Notes: generated by a model from the letters alone, not told the origin. Numbered from the stretch's first letter, positions 51,892 through 61,304 are shown. The stretch: 64,000 nt of DNA from Pantoea sp. A4 (GCF_000295955.2 NZ_ALXE01000049.1:35649-99648); one strand, 5' to 3'. Made by a program: numbers and translations.

Positions 51892-53760
51892 ATGAGCTCG
51901 GATAAAAAGCAATCCCTTGGTGCGCTTACCATTGCTGCTATCGGTGTCGTTTATGGCGATATCGGAACCAGTCCTCTATATACATTGCGTGAATGTCTGT
52001 CAGGCCAGTTTGGTTTTGGTGTTGAACCGGAAGCGGTATTTGGCTTTCTGTCGCTGATTTTCTGGCTGTTGGTACTGGTCGTGTCATTTAAATACATCAG
52101 CTACGTCATGCGTGCAGATAATGCTGGCGAAGGGGGGATCTTAACCCTGATGTCCCTCGCCGGAAGAAATACCTCAGCGAGATCGACCGCCATACTGGTG
52201 ATCATGGGCCTGGTGGGCGGCAGCTTCTTTTATGGAGAAGTCGTCATCACCCCGGCGGTTTCGGTCCTGTCAGCCATTGAGGGGCTGGAGATTGCGGCAC
52301 CGTCACTGGATACCTATATCGTTCCTATCGCTATTACCGTCCTGACTGCGCTGTTTGTGATTCAGAAACACGGTACGGGCATTGTCGGTAAGATGTTTGC
52401 GCCTGTGATGCTGCTGTGGTTCCTGGTGCTTGCGGTGCTGGGTATCGGTGGCATCATGAAAAATCCCGAGGTGCTACAAGCGCTGAATCCGGTGCATGCG
52501 GTGCGTTTCTTCCTGACGTATAAATCAGTCTCCTTCTTTGCACTGGGCGCGGTGGTGTTAGCGATTACCGGCGTTGAGGCACTGTATGCAGATATGGGGC
52601 ATTTCGGTAAGTTGCCGATCCGCATTGCGTGGTTTAGCGTCGTGCTGCCTGCGCTGGTTCTGAACTATTTCGGTCAAGGGGCATTGCTGCTCAGCGATCC
52701 GAAAGCGATCAAAAACCCGTTCTTCCTGTTGGCGCCTGATTGGGCGTTGATTCCGATGTTAGTGCTCGCGACGTTAGCGACGGTTATTGCCTCTCAGGCA
52801 GTGATATCTGGGGTATTTTCACTCACTCGCCAGGCTGTGCGTCTTGGCTACTTGCCGGGCATGCGTATCATCCACACGTCTGAGGAAGAGTCCGGGCAAA
52901 TTTATGTCCCTGTGGTGAACTGGGTGCTCTATTTTGCTGTGGTGCTGGTGATTATTAGCTTTGAGCACTCCAGCAACCTGGCGGCAGCGTATGGCATCGC
53001 GGTGACTGGCACCATGATCCTCACGTCGATCCTCTCCTGCACCGTTGCCGTTAAAAACTGGCACTGGCAGAAGTTAGTCGTGTCGTTGATTCTGGTGGTG
53101 TTGCTCTGTATTGATGTGCCACTGTTCAGCGCAAACCTGATCAAAATTTTCTCCGGTGGCTGGCTGCCACTCTGCCTGGCATTGGTGATGTTCACCATTA
53201 TGACCACCTGGAAAAGCGAGCGTTTCCGCCTGCTTCGGCGTATGCACGAACACGGTAATTCTCTTGAGGCGATGATTGCTTCGCTGGAGAAGTCGCCTCC
53301 GGTGCGGGTTTCAGGAACGGCGGTTTACATGTCGCGAGCGTTGAATGTCATCCCGTTTGCGCTGTTGCATAACCTTAAACATAACAAAGTGTTGCATGAG
53401 CGAGTGGTACTGTTAACGCTGCGTACCGAAGATGCACCTTACGTGCACAACGTTCGTCGCGTCACTATTGAGCAACTGTCGCCGACCTTCTGGCGTGTGG
53501 TGGCCAGCTATGGCTGGCGCGAAACGCCGAATGTTGAAGAGGTGTTCCACCGCTGCGGGCTGGAAGGGCTTAACTGCCGTATGATGGAGACGTCGTTCTT
53601 TATGTCCCATGAGTCGCTGATCATTGGCAAACGACCCTGGTATCTGCGACTGCGCGGTAAGTTGTTCCTGGCGCTGCAGCGTAATGCATTGAGAGCTCCC
53701 GATCAGTTTGAAATCCCGCCTAACAGGGTTATCGAACTGGGGACGCAGGTCGAGATTTAA
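51892..53760 (+). CDS. kup: Low-affinity potassium transporter Kup
   Basis: A 622-residue K+/H+ symporter, equal in length to E. coli Kup (TrkD). About 12 membrane segments cover 1-430, including AIGVVYGDIGTSPLYTLREC, GGSFFYGEVVITPAVSV and TGVEALYADMGHFGK. The hydrophilic C-terminal domain (about 430-622) is conserved through PPNRVIELGTQVEI. The ribosome site is weak (AAGATAAC). It is convergent with the QseC-like kinase 11 bp away. Confidence 0.98.
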   Translation: MSSDKKQSLGALTIAAIGVVYGDIGTSPLYTLRECLSGQFGFGVEPEAVFGFLSLIFWLLVLVVSFKYISYVMRADNAGEGGILTLMSLAGRNTSARSTAILVIMGLVGGSFFYGEVVITPAVSVLSAIEGLEIAAPSLDTYIVPIAITVLTALFVIQKHGTGIVGKMFAPVMLLWFLVLAVLGIGGIMKNPEVLQALNPVHAVRFFLTYKSVSFFALGAVVLAITGVEALYADMGHFGKLPIRIAWFSVVLPALVLNYFGQGALLLSDPKAIKNPFFLLAPDWALIPMLVLATLATVIASQAVISGVFSLTRQAVRLGYLPGMRIIHTSEEESGQIYVPVVNWVLYFAVVLVIISFEHSSNLAAAYGIAVTGTMILTSILSCTVAVKNWHWQKLVVSLILVVLLCIDVPLFSANLIKIFSGGWLPLCLALVMFTIMTTWKSERFRLLRRMHEHGNSLEAMIASLEKSPPVRVSGTAVYMSRALNVIPFALLHNLKHNKVLHERVVLLTLRTEDAPYVHNVRRVTIEQLSPTFWRVVASYGWRETPNVEEVFHRCGLEGLNCRMMETSFFMSHESLIIGKRPWYLRLRGKLFLALQRNALRAPDQFEIPPNRVIELGTQVEI

Positions 53761-53771
53761 TCCTGCGCGCG

Positions 53772-55103
53772 TCACCAGCTCAGGGTGACGCGCAATCCAC
53801 CTTCAGTACGACGAGTGAATACCAGATGTATGGCGTGTAGCTGGGCGATATTTTTAACTATCGATAACCCTAAACCGCTGCCGATTTGCGCTTGTCCTGG
53901 TGGTCGCCAGAAACGTTCCCCCAGCCGCGCCAACTGCTCATCGTTCAGCCCTGGCCCATTGTCTTCAATAATTAAAGACCGGGCATTGATGTGTAACTGA
54001 ATAAAACTGTCTGGGGGGGAATAGCGTAGAGCGTTATCCAGCAGGTTGCGTACCATAAGGCTGAGCAATAGATGATGACCGTACATCACCGGTTCTGCTT
54101 GAGTATCAAGCTGTACTTCGGTTTGCTTAGCGTCCGCCTTCACTATGTGTTCAATCAGCAAGTTTTGCAGTAGCGGCACCAGCGGCACCGGTTGGAATTC
54201 GTTCCGTAAATCATCAGTTTCGACGCGAGATAGCGTGAGTAATTGATCGATGAGTCGGGTCGCTCGCTCAATGCCGCTGTCTAACTGCTGCAATGCGTGT
54301 TTGCGTATCGTTTCATCGTCTTCTGCCAGTTGGATAACTTCACTTTGCACCCGTAATGCTGCCAGCGGGCTGCGTAGCTCATGTGCTGCATCAGAGGTAA
54401 AACGCCGTTCGCGCTGAACGAGCGCCATTGTACGATCAAATAGCCCGTTGAGTGCTGCCACTAATGGCTGAACTTCTTTAGGTAGACGCGTTTCGGAGAG
54501 TGGTCGGGTATCATCGGGTGAGCGTTGATTAAGTGAAAAGGTCAGGCGTTTTAGCGGCTTTAATTCAAACCAAACCAGCGCCAGCAATAGCAGCAGCATA
54601 AAGGGCATCGTGATAAACCACGGAAGCAGGCTACTCATCGCCAGGTCGTGCGTCATATCATCGCGATACTCCCACTCCTGGCCGACGACTACCCGGTAGC
54701 GCTTATCTGGTGAAGTCAGCCACAGTAAGCGCCAACTGTCATCGTCATCACGCAGCCTGCCATCGCGAAAGCCATCACGTTGGTTATCAAACGGTATGTC
54801 GCGACCATTTTCTCCGTCGTTAAGCAAAGGATGCCCTTCCTGACTAAACAGGGCAAAGGCCATTGCATCATCATCCTGATTCCCACGATGGTGATGCAGC
54901 AAGGTTTTTGTTTTTGGCAGCGAGCGGTTCTCCAGCATGAGCGGATCCAGTGCCAGTAGACGTTTCGCAAATAGCATTTGCTGGGTATCAAACAGTTCAT
55001 TAACGGTTTCACGTGTTTGCTGCCAACTGCTTATGGTCGCAGCTCCTCCGCAGAGGAGAGTCAACAGCGTAAAGCCAATGGCCACACGCAAAAACAGGCT
55101 CAT
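53772..55103 (-). CDS. qseC: QseC-like sensor histidine kinase
   Basis: A 443-residue membrane kinase (E. coli QseC 449). TM1 is about 5-25 and TM2 about 157-178, with a periplasmic loop between that has acidic patches (NQDDDAM, RLRDDDDSW) and the QseC-like QEWEYRDDM. Next comes a linker ending in the H box FTSDAAHELRSPLAALR with phospho-accepting H241. Then come the N box NLLDNALRYSPP and G boxes EDNGPGL and GSGLGLSIV. Signals reported for QseC are adrenaline, noradrenaline and AI-3. It overlaps qseB by ATGA. Next to ygiW, as in E. coli, but in a different chromosomal place. Confidence 0.88.
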   Translation of the reverse strand: MSLFLRVAIGFTLLTLLCGGAATISSWQQTRETVNELFDTQQMLFAKRLLALDPLMLENRSLPKTKTLLHHHRGNQDDDAMAFALFSQEGHPLLNDGENGRDIPFDNQRDGFRDGRLRDDDDSWRLLWLTSPDKRYRVVVGQEWEYRDDMTHDLAMSSLLPWFITMPFMLLLLLALVWFELKPLKRLTFSLNQRSPDDTRPLSETRLPKEVQPLVAALNGLFDRTMALVQRERRFTSDAAHELRSPLAALRVQSEVIQLAEDDETIRKHALQQLDSGIERATRLIDQLLTLSRVETDDLRNEFQPVPLVPLLQNLLIEHIVKADAKQTEVQLDTQAEPVMYGHHLLLSLMVRNLLDNALRYSPPDSFIQLHINARSLIIEDNGPGLNDEQLARLGERFWRPPGQAQIGSGLGLSIVKNIAQLHAIHLVFTRRTEGGLRVTLSW

Positions 55104-55762
55104 TTCGGCTCTCCCAGCATATATCCCACGCCATGTAGGGTGCGAATAAAGTGGCTGCCGAGCTTTTTCCGCAAATGGTGGATGTGGACTTCGACGGCGT
55201 TACTGGAAACGTCATCATCCCAGCTATACAGCTTATCTTCCAGCTGACTTCGGGTGAGTACTCGCTCAGGATTGCGCATAAACAGCTCAAGCAGCGCCAG
55301 CTCACGGCTTTTAAGGGATATGGTTACGCCTGCGCACTGCACACTATGATTACCCGGAGAAAGAACGACATTGCCATGCGTCAGTTCAGGCTGTAGCTGG
55401 CCGTGGCGGCGTCGAATCAATGCCTGCAAGCGCGCAGCGACCTCCGCCAGTGCAAATGGTTTACAGAGATAGTCGTCGGCACCCAACTGTAATCCCTGAA
55501 TGCGTTGGCTAAGTGCATCACGTGCGGTCAGAATCAGCACCGGAACATCCACCCCCTGCTGACGCCAGTGTTGTAGAATTTCCAGTCCATCGCGATCTGG
55601 CAATGAAAGATCGAGGATCACGGCATCCCACGGAGCCGCTGCCAGCGCCTGAAACCCCTCTTCACCTGAGATAAACCAGTCCACGGTAAAGCCGAGTTTG
55701 GTTAAACCCACTTTGATTCCGTCACCAATCAGTCTGTCATCCTCAATCAGTAAAATGCGCAT
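55100..55762 (-). CDS. qseB: QseB-like response regulator
   Basis: A 220-residue OmpR/PhoB-type regulator (E. coli QseB 219). The receiver has acidic residues EDD at 7-9, phospho-acceptor D51 in VILDLSLPD, and the lysine in CKPFAL. The winged-helix domain ends SNAVEVHIHHLRKKLGSHFIRTLHGVGYMLGE. It heads a qseBC operon divergent from ygiW. A PmrA/QseB-type direct repeat lies between the two. Confidence 0.9.
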   Translation of the reverse strand: MRILLIEDDRLIGDGIKVGLTKLGFTVDWFISGEEGFQALAAAPWDAVILDLSLPDRDGLEILQHWRQQGVDVPVLILTARDALSQRIQGLQLGADDYLCKPFALAEVAARLQALIRRRHGQLQPELTHGNVVLSPGNHSVQCAGVTISLKSRELALLELFMRNPERVLTRSQLEDKLYSWDDDVSSNAVEVHIHHLRKKLGSHFIRTLHGVGYMLGEPK

Positions 55763-55868
55763 GATACCTCCGATATCCCTGTGGGAGTTATACGAAGCAA
55801 TATCGACCTTGTATAGTGTAAATCATGAATTTTGGCCTGTTTTTCACGCATTATGAAAAAAACGCCGC

Positions 55869-55885
55869 CTTAAGATTCTGTTAAG
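55869..55885. promoter_or_regulatory. QseB/PmrA-type box between qseB and ygiW
   Basis: CTTAAG-N5-GTTAAG, a direct repeat with an 11-bp period typical of OmpR-family regulators and of the QseB/PmrA consensus. It is 59 bp upstream of ygiW and 107 bp from qseB. Confidence 0.65.
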
Positions 55886-55943
55886 AACCCTGTGATGAAA
55901 TGGCTTCTGTACTCCACATATTTCATGGAACAGAGGTGACTCG

Positions 55944-56339
55944 ATGATGAAAAAATCAGCTACTTTATTAACCCTTTTAGTCTTCGCCGCTTCGCCAGTT
56001 TTCGCTGCACAGCAGGGAGGATTTATTGATCCTGACTCCCCTGTCGTTCAGGCCAAACGTGGTGGATATCAGGCTGAAAGCCAGGTTGTGACGGTGAAAC
56101 AGGCTGGTGAAATGAAGGACGACAGTTGGATTACCGTGCGCGGCAAGCTGGAGAAGCAAACGGGGGATGAAGATTATCTGTTTCGCGATGCCAGCGGCAC
56201 AATGAAGGTTGAAATTGATCATAAACGCTGGAATGGATTGACCATTACACCCAAAGATACGGTTGAATTAACCGGCGAGCTGGATAAAGATTTTAATGCC
56301 GTGGAGTTGGATGTAAAACAGGTGCGTAAACTGCCATAA
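55944..56339 (+). CDS. ygiW: YgiW/VisP-like periplasmic OB-fold protein
   Basis: A 131-residue BOF-family protein. The signal peptide ends SPVFA-AQQGGF. The OB-fold core DDSWITVRGKLEKQTGDEDYLFRDASGTMKVEID, then HKRWNGLTITPKDTVELTGELDKD, matches E. coli YgiW. It is linked to stress tolerance and, as VisP in Salmonella, to lysozyme and peptidoglycan binding. GAGG sits 7 nt before the ATG at 55944; the next codon is also ATG. It is divergent from qseBC. Confidence 0.92.
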   Translation: MMKKSATLLTLLVFAASPVFAAQQGGFIDPDSPVVQAKRGGYQAESQVVTVKQAGEMKDDSWITVRGKLEKQTGDEDYLFRDASGTMKVEIDHKRWNGLTITPKDTVELTGELDKDFNAVELDVKQVRKLP

Positions 56340-56402
56340 TTCCTCTTGATGAGCCGCACCAGCGGCTCTCTGCTATCACTTATCACAAATTTCTTAACGC
56401 TT

Positions 56403-56420
56403 AAGCGAAACGTTTCGATA
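56403..56420. promoter_or_regulatory. RbsR operator-like palindrome (upstream)
   Basis: AAGCGAAACGTTTCGATA with the perfect core CGAAACGTTTCG (56406-56417), identical to the core of the downstream operator and 77 bp away from it. Confidence 0.7.
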
Positions 56421-56429
56421 GCGATCACA
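56414..56429. promoter_or_regulatory. Weak CRP-like site
   Basis: TTCGA-N6-TCACA: one good half-site, one poor, with correct 6-bp spacing. The position fits catabolite control of rbs. Confidence 0.3.
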
Positions 56430-56479
56430 CTTCTGTCATTACCTCGTTGTATTACTGTCTGCATTTCATACACTGCCGT

Positions 56480-56497
56480 CAGCGAAACGTTTCGCTG
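56480..56497. promoter_or_regulatory. RbsR operator upstream of rbsD
   Basis: A perfect 18-bp palindrome CAGCGAAACGTTTCGCTG directly before the rbsD ribosome site. It matches the E. coli rbs operator. Confidence 0.88.
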
Positions 56498-56509
56498 TGG
56501 AGTAGAAAA

Positions 56510-56929
56510 ATGAAAAAAGGTCGCTTACTAAACGCTGAAGTTTCTCATGTGATTGCCCGCCTGGGGCATACGGATACGCTGACAATTGCAGATGCAGGTT
56601 TGCCTGTTCCTGCGGGTCCGCAACGTATCGATCTGGCTCTCACGCCGGGTATCCCCGATTTTTTGCAGGTGGTCAATGTGGTCACGCAGGAGATGCAGGT
56701 AGAAAGCGCGCTGATTGCGGAAGAAATCCAGCAGCACAACCCGCAACTGCACAGCGAGCTGCTCGCGCTGCTCGATGCTTTGCAACAACACCAGGGAAAT
56801 ACCATAGACGTTCTTTACACCAGTCATGAAGCATTCAAACAACAAACACAACGCAGTCAGGCCGTCATTCGCAGCGGAGAGTGTTCTCCGTATGCGAATG
56901 TCATCCTGCGTGCTGGTGTGACTTTCTGA
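56510..56929 (+). CDS. rbsD: D-ribose pyranase RbsD
   Basis: A 139-residue enzyme, the same length as E. coli. It interconverts ribopyranose and ribofuranose forms so RbsK can use the sugar. The start at 56510 gives MKKGRLLNAEVSHVIARLGH with the catalytic His20; the open frame to 56447 is not family-like. The C-terminus SGECSPYANVILRAGVTF is diagnostic. First gene of rbsDACBKR, 8 bp before rbsA. Confidence 0.98.
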   Translation: MKKGRLLNAEVSHVIARLGHTDTLTIADAGLPVPAGPQRIDLALTPGIPDFLQVVNVVTQEMQVESALIAEEIQQHNPQLHSELLALLDALQQHQGNTIDVLYTSHEAFKQQTQRSQAVIRSGECSPYANVILRAGVTF

Positions 56930-56937
56930 GGCTTCTC

Positions 56938-58446
56938 ATGCAACCGTTATTGCAACTCAAGGGCATTGAAAAATCGTTTCCCGGTGTGAAAGCCCTGAAT
57001 GGCGCTTCACTGGCTGTTTATCCTGGCCGGGTAATGGCACTGGTAGGGGAAAACGGCGCCGGAAAATCCACCATGATGAAGGTGTTGACGGGCATTTATA
57101 CCATGGATGCCGGTTCATTCCAGTGGCTGGGAAAAGAGATCCGCTTCAATGGGCCGAAGGCGTCGCAGGAAGCGGGCATTGGCATTATCCATCAGGAACT
57201 CAATCTTATTCCGCAATTGACCGTCGCCGAAAATATCTTTTTGGGGCGGGAGTTTGTTAACCGTATTGGGCGTATTGACTGGAAAAGGATGTACACCGAA
57301 GCAGATGCTCTGTTACAGCGTCTGAATCTGCGCTTTAACAGCCATAAGCTGGTGGGGGATTTGTCGATTGGTGACCAACAGATGGTCGAGATTGCCAAAG
57401 TGCTCAGCTTCCAGTCGCAAGTCATCATTATGGATGAGCCAACGGATGCGCTGACCGATACCGAAACGTTGTCATTGTTCCGTGTTATCAACGAGCTGAA
57501 AGCGCAGGGCTGCGGCATTGTCTATATCTCACATCGTATGAAAGAGATTTTCGAGATCTGCGATGACGTCACGGTGTTCCGCGATGGTCAGTTTATTGCC
57601 GAGCGCGAAGTTTCTTCCCTGAGCGAAGAGAGCCTGATCGAGATGATGGTGGGACGCAAGCTGGAAGAGCAGTATCCCCATCTGAACCAACAACCGGGTG
57701 ATATTCGCCTGAAAGTGGAAAATCTCAGCGGACCAGGCGTAGACCAGGTGAGCTTCAACCTACGCGCAGGTGAGATCCTCGGTGTCTCCGGTCTGATGGG
57801 CGCTGGGCGTACTGAATTAATGAAGGTTCTCTATGGCGCATTGCCACGCACCGCAGGCCAGGTTTGGCTGGATGGCAAACCTGTAGCGCCACGCGCACCG
57901 CAGGATGGGCTGGAAAATGGCATCGTCTATATCTCTGAAGATCGTAAACGTGATGGGCTGGTGCTTGGCATGTCGGTAAAAGAGAACATGTCATTGACGG
58001 CGCTGCGCTACTTCAGTCGTCACGGCGGTGGCCTGAAACATGCTGATGAGCAGTTGGCTGTCGGGGATTTTATTCGTCTATTTAATATTAAAACCCCTTC
58101 GATGAATCAGCCAATCGGTCTGCTTTCTGGCGGAAATCAGCAGAAAGTGGCCATTGCGCGTGGCTTGATGACGCGGCCAAAAGTCCTGATCCTCGATGAG
58201 CCCACTCGTGGTGTAGATGTCGGGGCAAAAAAAGAGATTTATCAGTTAATAAACGAATTTAAAGCCGATGGTCTCAGCATCATCCTGGTGTCATCGGAAA
58301 TGCCTGAAGTGATTGGCATGAGCGATCGCATTCTGGTTATGCATGAAGGTCATTTAAGCGGCGAATTTACCCGTGAGCAGGCGACGCAGGAAAACCTGAT
58401 GGCGGCAGCGGTCGGTAAGCAACACAGTGAGGATTTAGTTATATGA
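56938..58446 (+). CDS. rbsA: Ribose ABC transporter ATP-binding protein RbsA
   Basis: A 502-residue double ATPase (E. coli 501). The first half has Walker A GENGAGKST and IIMDEPTDALTDTET. The second has an altered P-loop GLMGAGRTEL, signature LSGGNQQKVAIARG and LILDEPTRGVDVG. Such asymmetry is normal for sugar ABC proteins of this class. The ATG at 56938 is the family start. The stop overlaps the rbsC ATG by 4 bp. Confidence 0.98.
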   Translation: MQPLLQLKGIEKSFPGVKALNGASLAVYPGRVMALVGENGAGKSTMMKVLTGIYTMDAGSFQWLGKEIRFNGPKASQEAGIGIIHQELNLIPQLTVAENIFLGREFVNRIGRIDWKRMYTEADALLQRLNLRFNSHKLVGDLSIGDQQMVEIAKVLSFQSQVIIMDEPTDALTDTETLSLFRVINELKAQGCGIVYISHRMKEIFEICDDVTVFRDGQFIAEREVSSLSEESLIEMMVGRKLEEQYPHLNQQPGDIRLKVENLSGPGVDQVSFNLRAGEILGVSGLMGAGRTELMKVLYGALPRTAGQVWLDGKPVAPRAPQDGLENGIVYISEDRKRDGLVLGMSVKENMSLTALRYFSRHGGGLKHADEQLAVGDFIRLFNIKTPSMNQPIGLLSGGNQQKVAIARGLMTRPKVLILDEPTRGVDVGAKKEIYQLINEFKADGLSIILVSSEMPEVIGMSDRILVMHEGHLSGEFTREQATQENLMAAAVGKQHSEDLVI

Positions 58447-59414
58447 GTACCCAAACCCTGGCGAACGAACGTCGCTGGTTCAGTAAAGCCTGGCTGTTGG
58501 AACAGAAATCGCTGATTGCACTCATTGTGTTGATCGTGGTTGTTGCCAGCCAAAGTCCGAACTTCTTCACTGTGGCGAACCTGTTCAATATTCTGCAGCA
58601 GACTTCCGTCAATGCCATCATGGCGGTGGGCATGACGTTAGTGATTCTGACCTCCGGGATTGATTTATCGGTGGGTTCACTGCTGGCGCTAACCGGGGCG
58701 GTAGCGGCTTCGATTGTCGGCCATGAGGTGAATGCGCTGGTGGCCGTGGTGGCTTCATTGGCACTCGGCGCTGCAATCGGCGGTGTTACCGGAATTATTG
58801 TGGCTCGTGGCAAGGTGCAGGCGTTTATCGCCACCTTAGTTATGATGCTACTGCTGCGCGGTGCCACGATGGTGTATACCGACGGCAGCCCGATCAGTAC
58901 CGGTTTTAGTGACAATGCCGATCTGTTTGGCTGGTTTGGTATTGGCCGTCCTTTGGGAATCCCAACGCCGGTCTGGTTGATGGTGATTGTCTTTGCCCTC
59001 GCCTGGTACATGCTGCATCACACCCGCCTTGGCCGCTACATTTATGCTCTGGGTGGTAACGAAGCGGCTACCCGTCTTTCTGGCATTAACGTCAATCGCG
59101 TCAAGATCGTCGTTTATTCACTGTGTGGCCTGCTGGCTGCGTTGGCCAGCACCATTGAAGTCGCTCGTCTCTCTTCCGCTCAGCCTACGGCGGGCACCGG
59201 TTATGAACTGGATGCCATCGCGGCGGTGGTATTAGGCGGAACCAGCCTGGCGGGAGGTAAAGGACGCATCATGGGCACGTTGATTGGTGCGCTTATCCTT
59301 GGCTTCCTGAATAACGGACTGAATTTGCTGGGTGTATCCTCTTATTACCAGATGATCGTCAAAGCAGTGGTTATCCTGCTTGCGGTACTGGTAGATAACA
59401 AAAGCAGTAAATAA
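58443..59414 (+). CDS. rbsC: Ribose ABC transporter permease RbsC
   Basis: A 323-residue permease (E. coli 321) with about ten membrane segments. MAVGMTLVILTSGIDLSVGSLLALTG and YALGGNEAATRLSGINVNRVK (the ATPase-docking region) are conserved. Coupled with rbsA by ATGA overlap; rbsB follows 26 bp later. Confidence 0.98.
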   Translation: MSTQTLANERRWFSKAWLLEQKSLIALIVLIVVVASQSPNFFTVANLFNILQQTSVNAIMAVGMTLVILTSGIDLSVGSLLALTGAVAASIVGHEVNALVAVVASLALGAAIGGVTGIIVARGKVQAFIATLVMMLLLRGATMVYTDGSPISTGFSDNADLFGWFGIGRPLGIPTPVWLMVIVFALAWYMLHHTRLGRYIYALGGNEAATRLSGINVNRVKIVVYSLCGLLAALASTIEVARLSSAQPTAGTGYELDAIAAVVLGGTSLAGGKGRIMGTLIGALILGFLNNGLNLLGVSSYYQMIVKAVVILLAVLVDNKSSK

Positions 59415-59440
59415 CTCTGAACCTACACAGGATATAAGCA

Positions 59441-60316
59441 ATGAAAAAGTTAACTGCACTGGCTCTGATTCTTGGTACCACGCTGAGCGCCAGCGCTATG
59501 GCGAAAGACACCATCGCATTAGTCGTTTCTACCCTGAACAACCCATTCTTTGTCTCACTGAAAGAGGGTGCGCAGAAAGAAGCCGATAAACTGGGATACA
59601 ACCTGGTTGTGCTGGACTCGCAAAATAACCCAGCTAAAGAACTGGCTAACGTGCAGGACTTAACGGTACGTGGCACTAAGCTGCTGTTGATCAACCCAAC
59701 GGACTCTGATGCTGTAGGTAACGCAGTGAAGTTGGCAAATCAGGCCAATATTCCGGTAATCACCCTGGACCGCGTTGCGGCGCAGGGCAAAGTGGTTAGC
59801 CACGTTGCTTCTGATAACCGCTTTGGCGGCAAGATGGCGGGTGACTTCATTGCGAAGAAACTGGGTGATGGTGCCAAAATTATCGAATTGCAGGGGATTG
59901 CCGGCACTTCTGCTGCGCGCGAGCGTGGCGAAGGTTTCAAGCAGGCCGCCGATGCGCACAAGTTTAATATCCTGGCCAGCCAGCCTGCAGATTTTGACCG
60001 CACTAAAGGCCTGAACGTCATGCAGAACCTGCTGCAAGCGCACCCTGATGTGCAGGCGGTATTTGCTCAGAATGACGAAATGGCATTAGGTGCACTGCGT
60101 GCACTGCAAACCGCAGGTAAAACTGACGTGATTGTCGTAGGTTTCGACGGTACAGCAGATGGCGTGAAGGCGGTACAAGGCGGTAAACTCACCGCTACAG
60201 TCGCTCAGATGCCTGATAAAATCGGCGTCATTGGTGTCGATACCGCGGATAAAGTCCTGAAGGGTGAGAAAGTTCAGGCTGTGAATCCAGTTGACCTGAA
60301 GCTGGTCGATAAATAA
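59441..60316 (+). CDS. rbsB: Periplasmic ribose-binding protein RbsB
   Basis: A 291-residue binding protein (E. coli 296). The signal peptide ends near SASAMA-KDTIALVVS. Ribose contacts appear in STLNNPFFVSLKEG, DRVAAQG, and QNDEMALGALRAL. It also presents ribose to the Trg chemoreceptor in related species. A hairpin after the gene should raise its message level over rbsK and rbsR. Confidence 0.98.
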   Translation: MKKLTALALILGTTLSASAMAKDTIALVVSTLNNPFFVSLKEGAQKEADKLGYNLVVLDSQNNPAKELANVQDLTVRGTKLLLINPTDSDAVGNAVKLANQANIPVITLDRVAAQGKVVSHVASDNRFGGKMAGDFIAKKLGDGAKIIELQGIAGTSAARERGEGFKQAADAHKFNILASQPADFDRTKGLNVMQNLLQAHPDVQAVFAQNDEMALGALRALQTAGKTDVIVVGFDGTADGVKAVQGGKLTATVAQMPDKIGVIGVDTADKVLKGEKVQAVNPVDLKLVDK

Positions 60317-60335
60317 CAAAGAAAAGCAGAGCAAC

Positions 60336-60363
60336 GCGCCACCGTAAAGGTGGCGCATTTTTT
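60336..60363 (+). terminator. Partial terminator between rbsB and rbsK
   Basis: GCGCCACC / GGTGGCGC stem with a GTAAA loop, followed by ATTTTTTGG. rbsK begins 12 bp later, so read-through is presumably partial. Confidence 0.75.
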
Positions 60364-60374
60364 GGATGATACCT

Positions 60375-61304
60375 ATGAGTAAAAGCGCAAAGCTGGCGGT
60401 TCTCGGCAGCATCAACGTTGATCAGATCCTCAATCTCGCCCATTTTCCGCGTCCCGGTGAAACGGTGATTGGCAAGCAGTACCAGATTGCGTTTGGGGGT
60501 AAAGGAGCTAATCAAGCGGTTGCTGCGGGCCGTGCTGGAGCAAATCTGGTTTTTGTTGCCTGTGTTGGCGCTGATGATGTTGGTCAGCGCATTCGTGAGC
60601 AGCTTGCCACTGACAACATTGATACCTCTTCAGTTGAAGCGATTGACGGTGAGTCCACGGGTGTAGCGATGATCTTTGTTAATGGTGAGGGGGAAAATAC
60701 CATTGGCATTTATGCTGGCGCGAATGCCAGCGTTACGCCTGAGTATGTTGCCCGGCATCGTGAAGCCATTGTAACGGCCGATGCGCTCCTCATGCAGCTT
60801 GAATCTCCGCTGGAAAGCGTACTGGCTGCGGCAAAGCTGGCGCGCGAAAACCAGACGCAGGTAATTCTCAACCCGGCTCCAGCGGTACCTTTGGCGGATG
60901 AGCTGTTAGCACTGATTGATATCATCACCCCGAACGAGACGGAAGCAGAAATCCTTACCGGAATCACCGTCAACAGTGAAGAAGATGCTGCACGCGCTGC
61001 TGCGGTACTTCACCACAAAGGCATCAAGACCGTATTGATTACCTTGGGAAGCCGTGGTGTCTGGCTTAGCGAGCAGGGTGCAGGGCAGCGTATCCCCGGT
61101 TTTAAAGTGAATGCCATTGATACTATCGCAGCAGGCGACACGTTTAATGGGGCATTCATTACCGCTCGTTTAGAAGGCGTTGCTATGAATGAAGCCGTAC
61201 GTTTTGCTCATGCCGCTGCTGCTATCGCCGTGACACGATCTGGGGCACAGCCTTCAGTACCGTGGCGTCGTGAAATTGATGATTTTCTGCAACTGCAGGG
61301 TTAA
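60375..61304 (+). CDS. rbsK: Ribokinase RbsK
   Basis: A 309-residue PfkB-family kinase, as in E. coli, that phosphorylates ribose to ribose-5-phosphate. LGSINVDQ and the sugar-binding GGKGANQAVAAGRAGAN open it; the anion hole and catalytic aspartate are in DTIAAGDTFNGAF. ITPNETEAE and the GSRGVW loop bind ATP. The ATG at 60375 has GGATGAT upstream; another ATG 9 bp earlier is less likely. Its stop overlaps rbsR. Confidence 0.97.
   Translation: MSKSAKLAVLGSINVDQILNLAHFPRPGETVIGKQYQIAFGGKGANQAVAAGRAGANLVFVACVGADDVGQRIREQLATDNIDTSSVEAIDGESTGVAMIFVNGEGENTIGIYAGANASVTPEYVARHREAIVTADALLMQLESPLESVLAAAKLARENQTQVILNPAPAVPLADELLALIDIITPNETEAEILTGITVNSEEDAARAAAVLHHKGIKTVLITLGSRGVWLSEQGAGQRIPGFKVNAIDTIAAGDTFNGAFITARLEGVAMNEAVRFAHAAAAIAVTRSGAQPSVPWRREIDDFLQLQG

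Noticed and set aside
58439..59011. Open frame of 190 codons antisense to rbsC
   Set aside because: Low-complexity Thr/Ala-rich translation typical of a shadow of a hydrophobic membrane protein gene.
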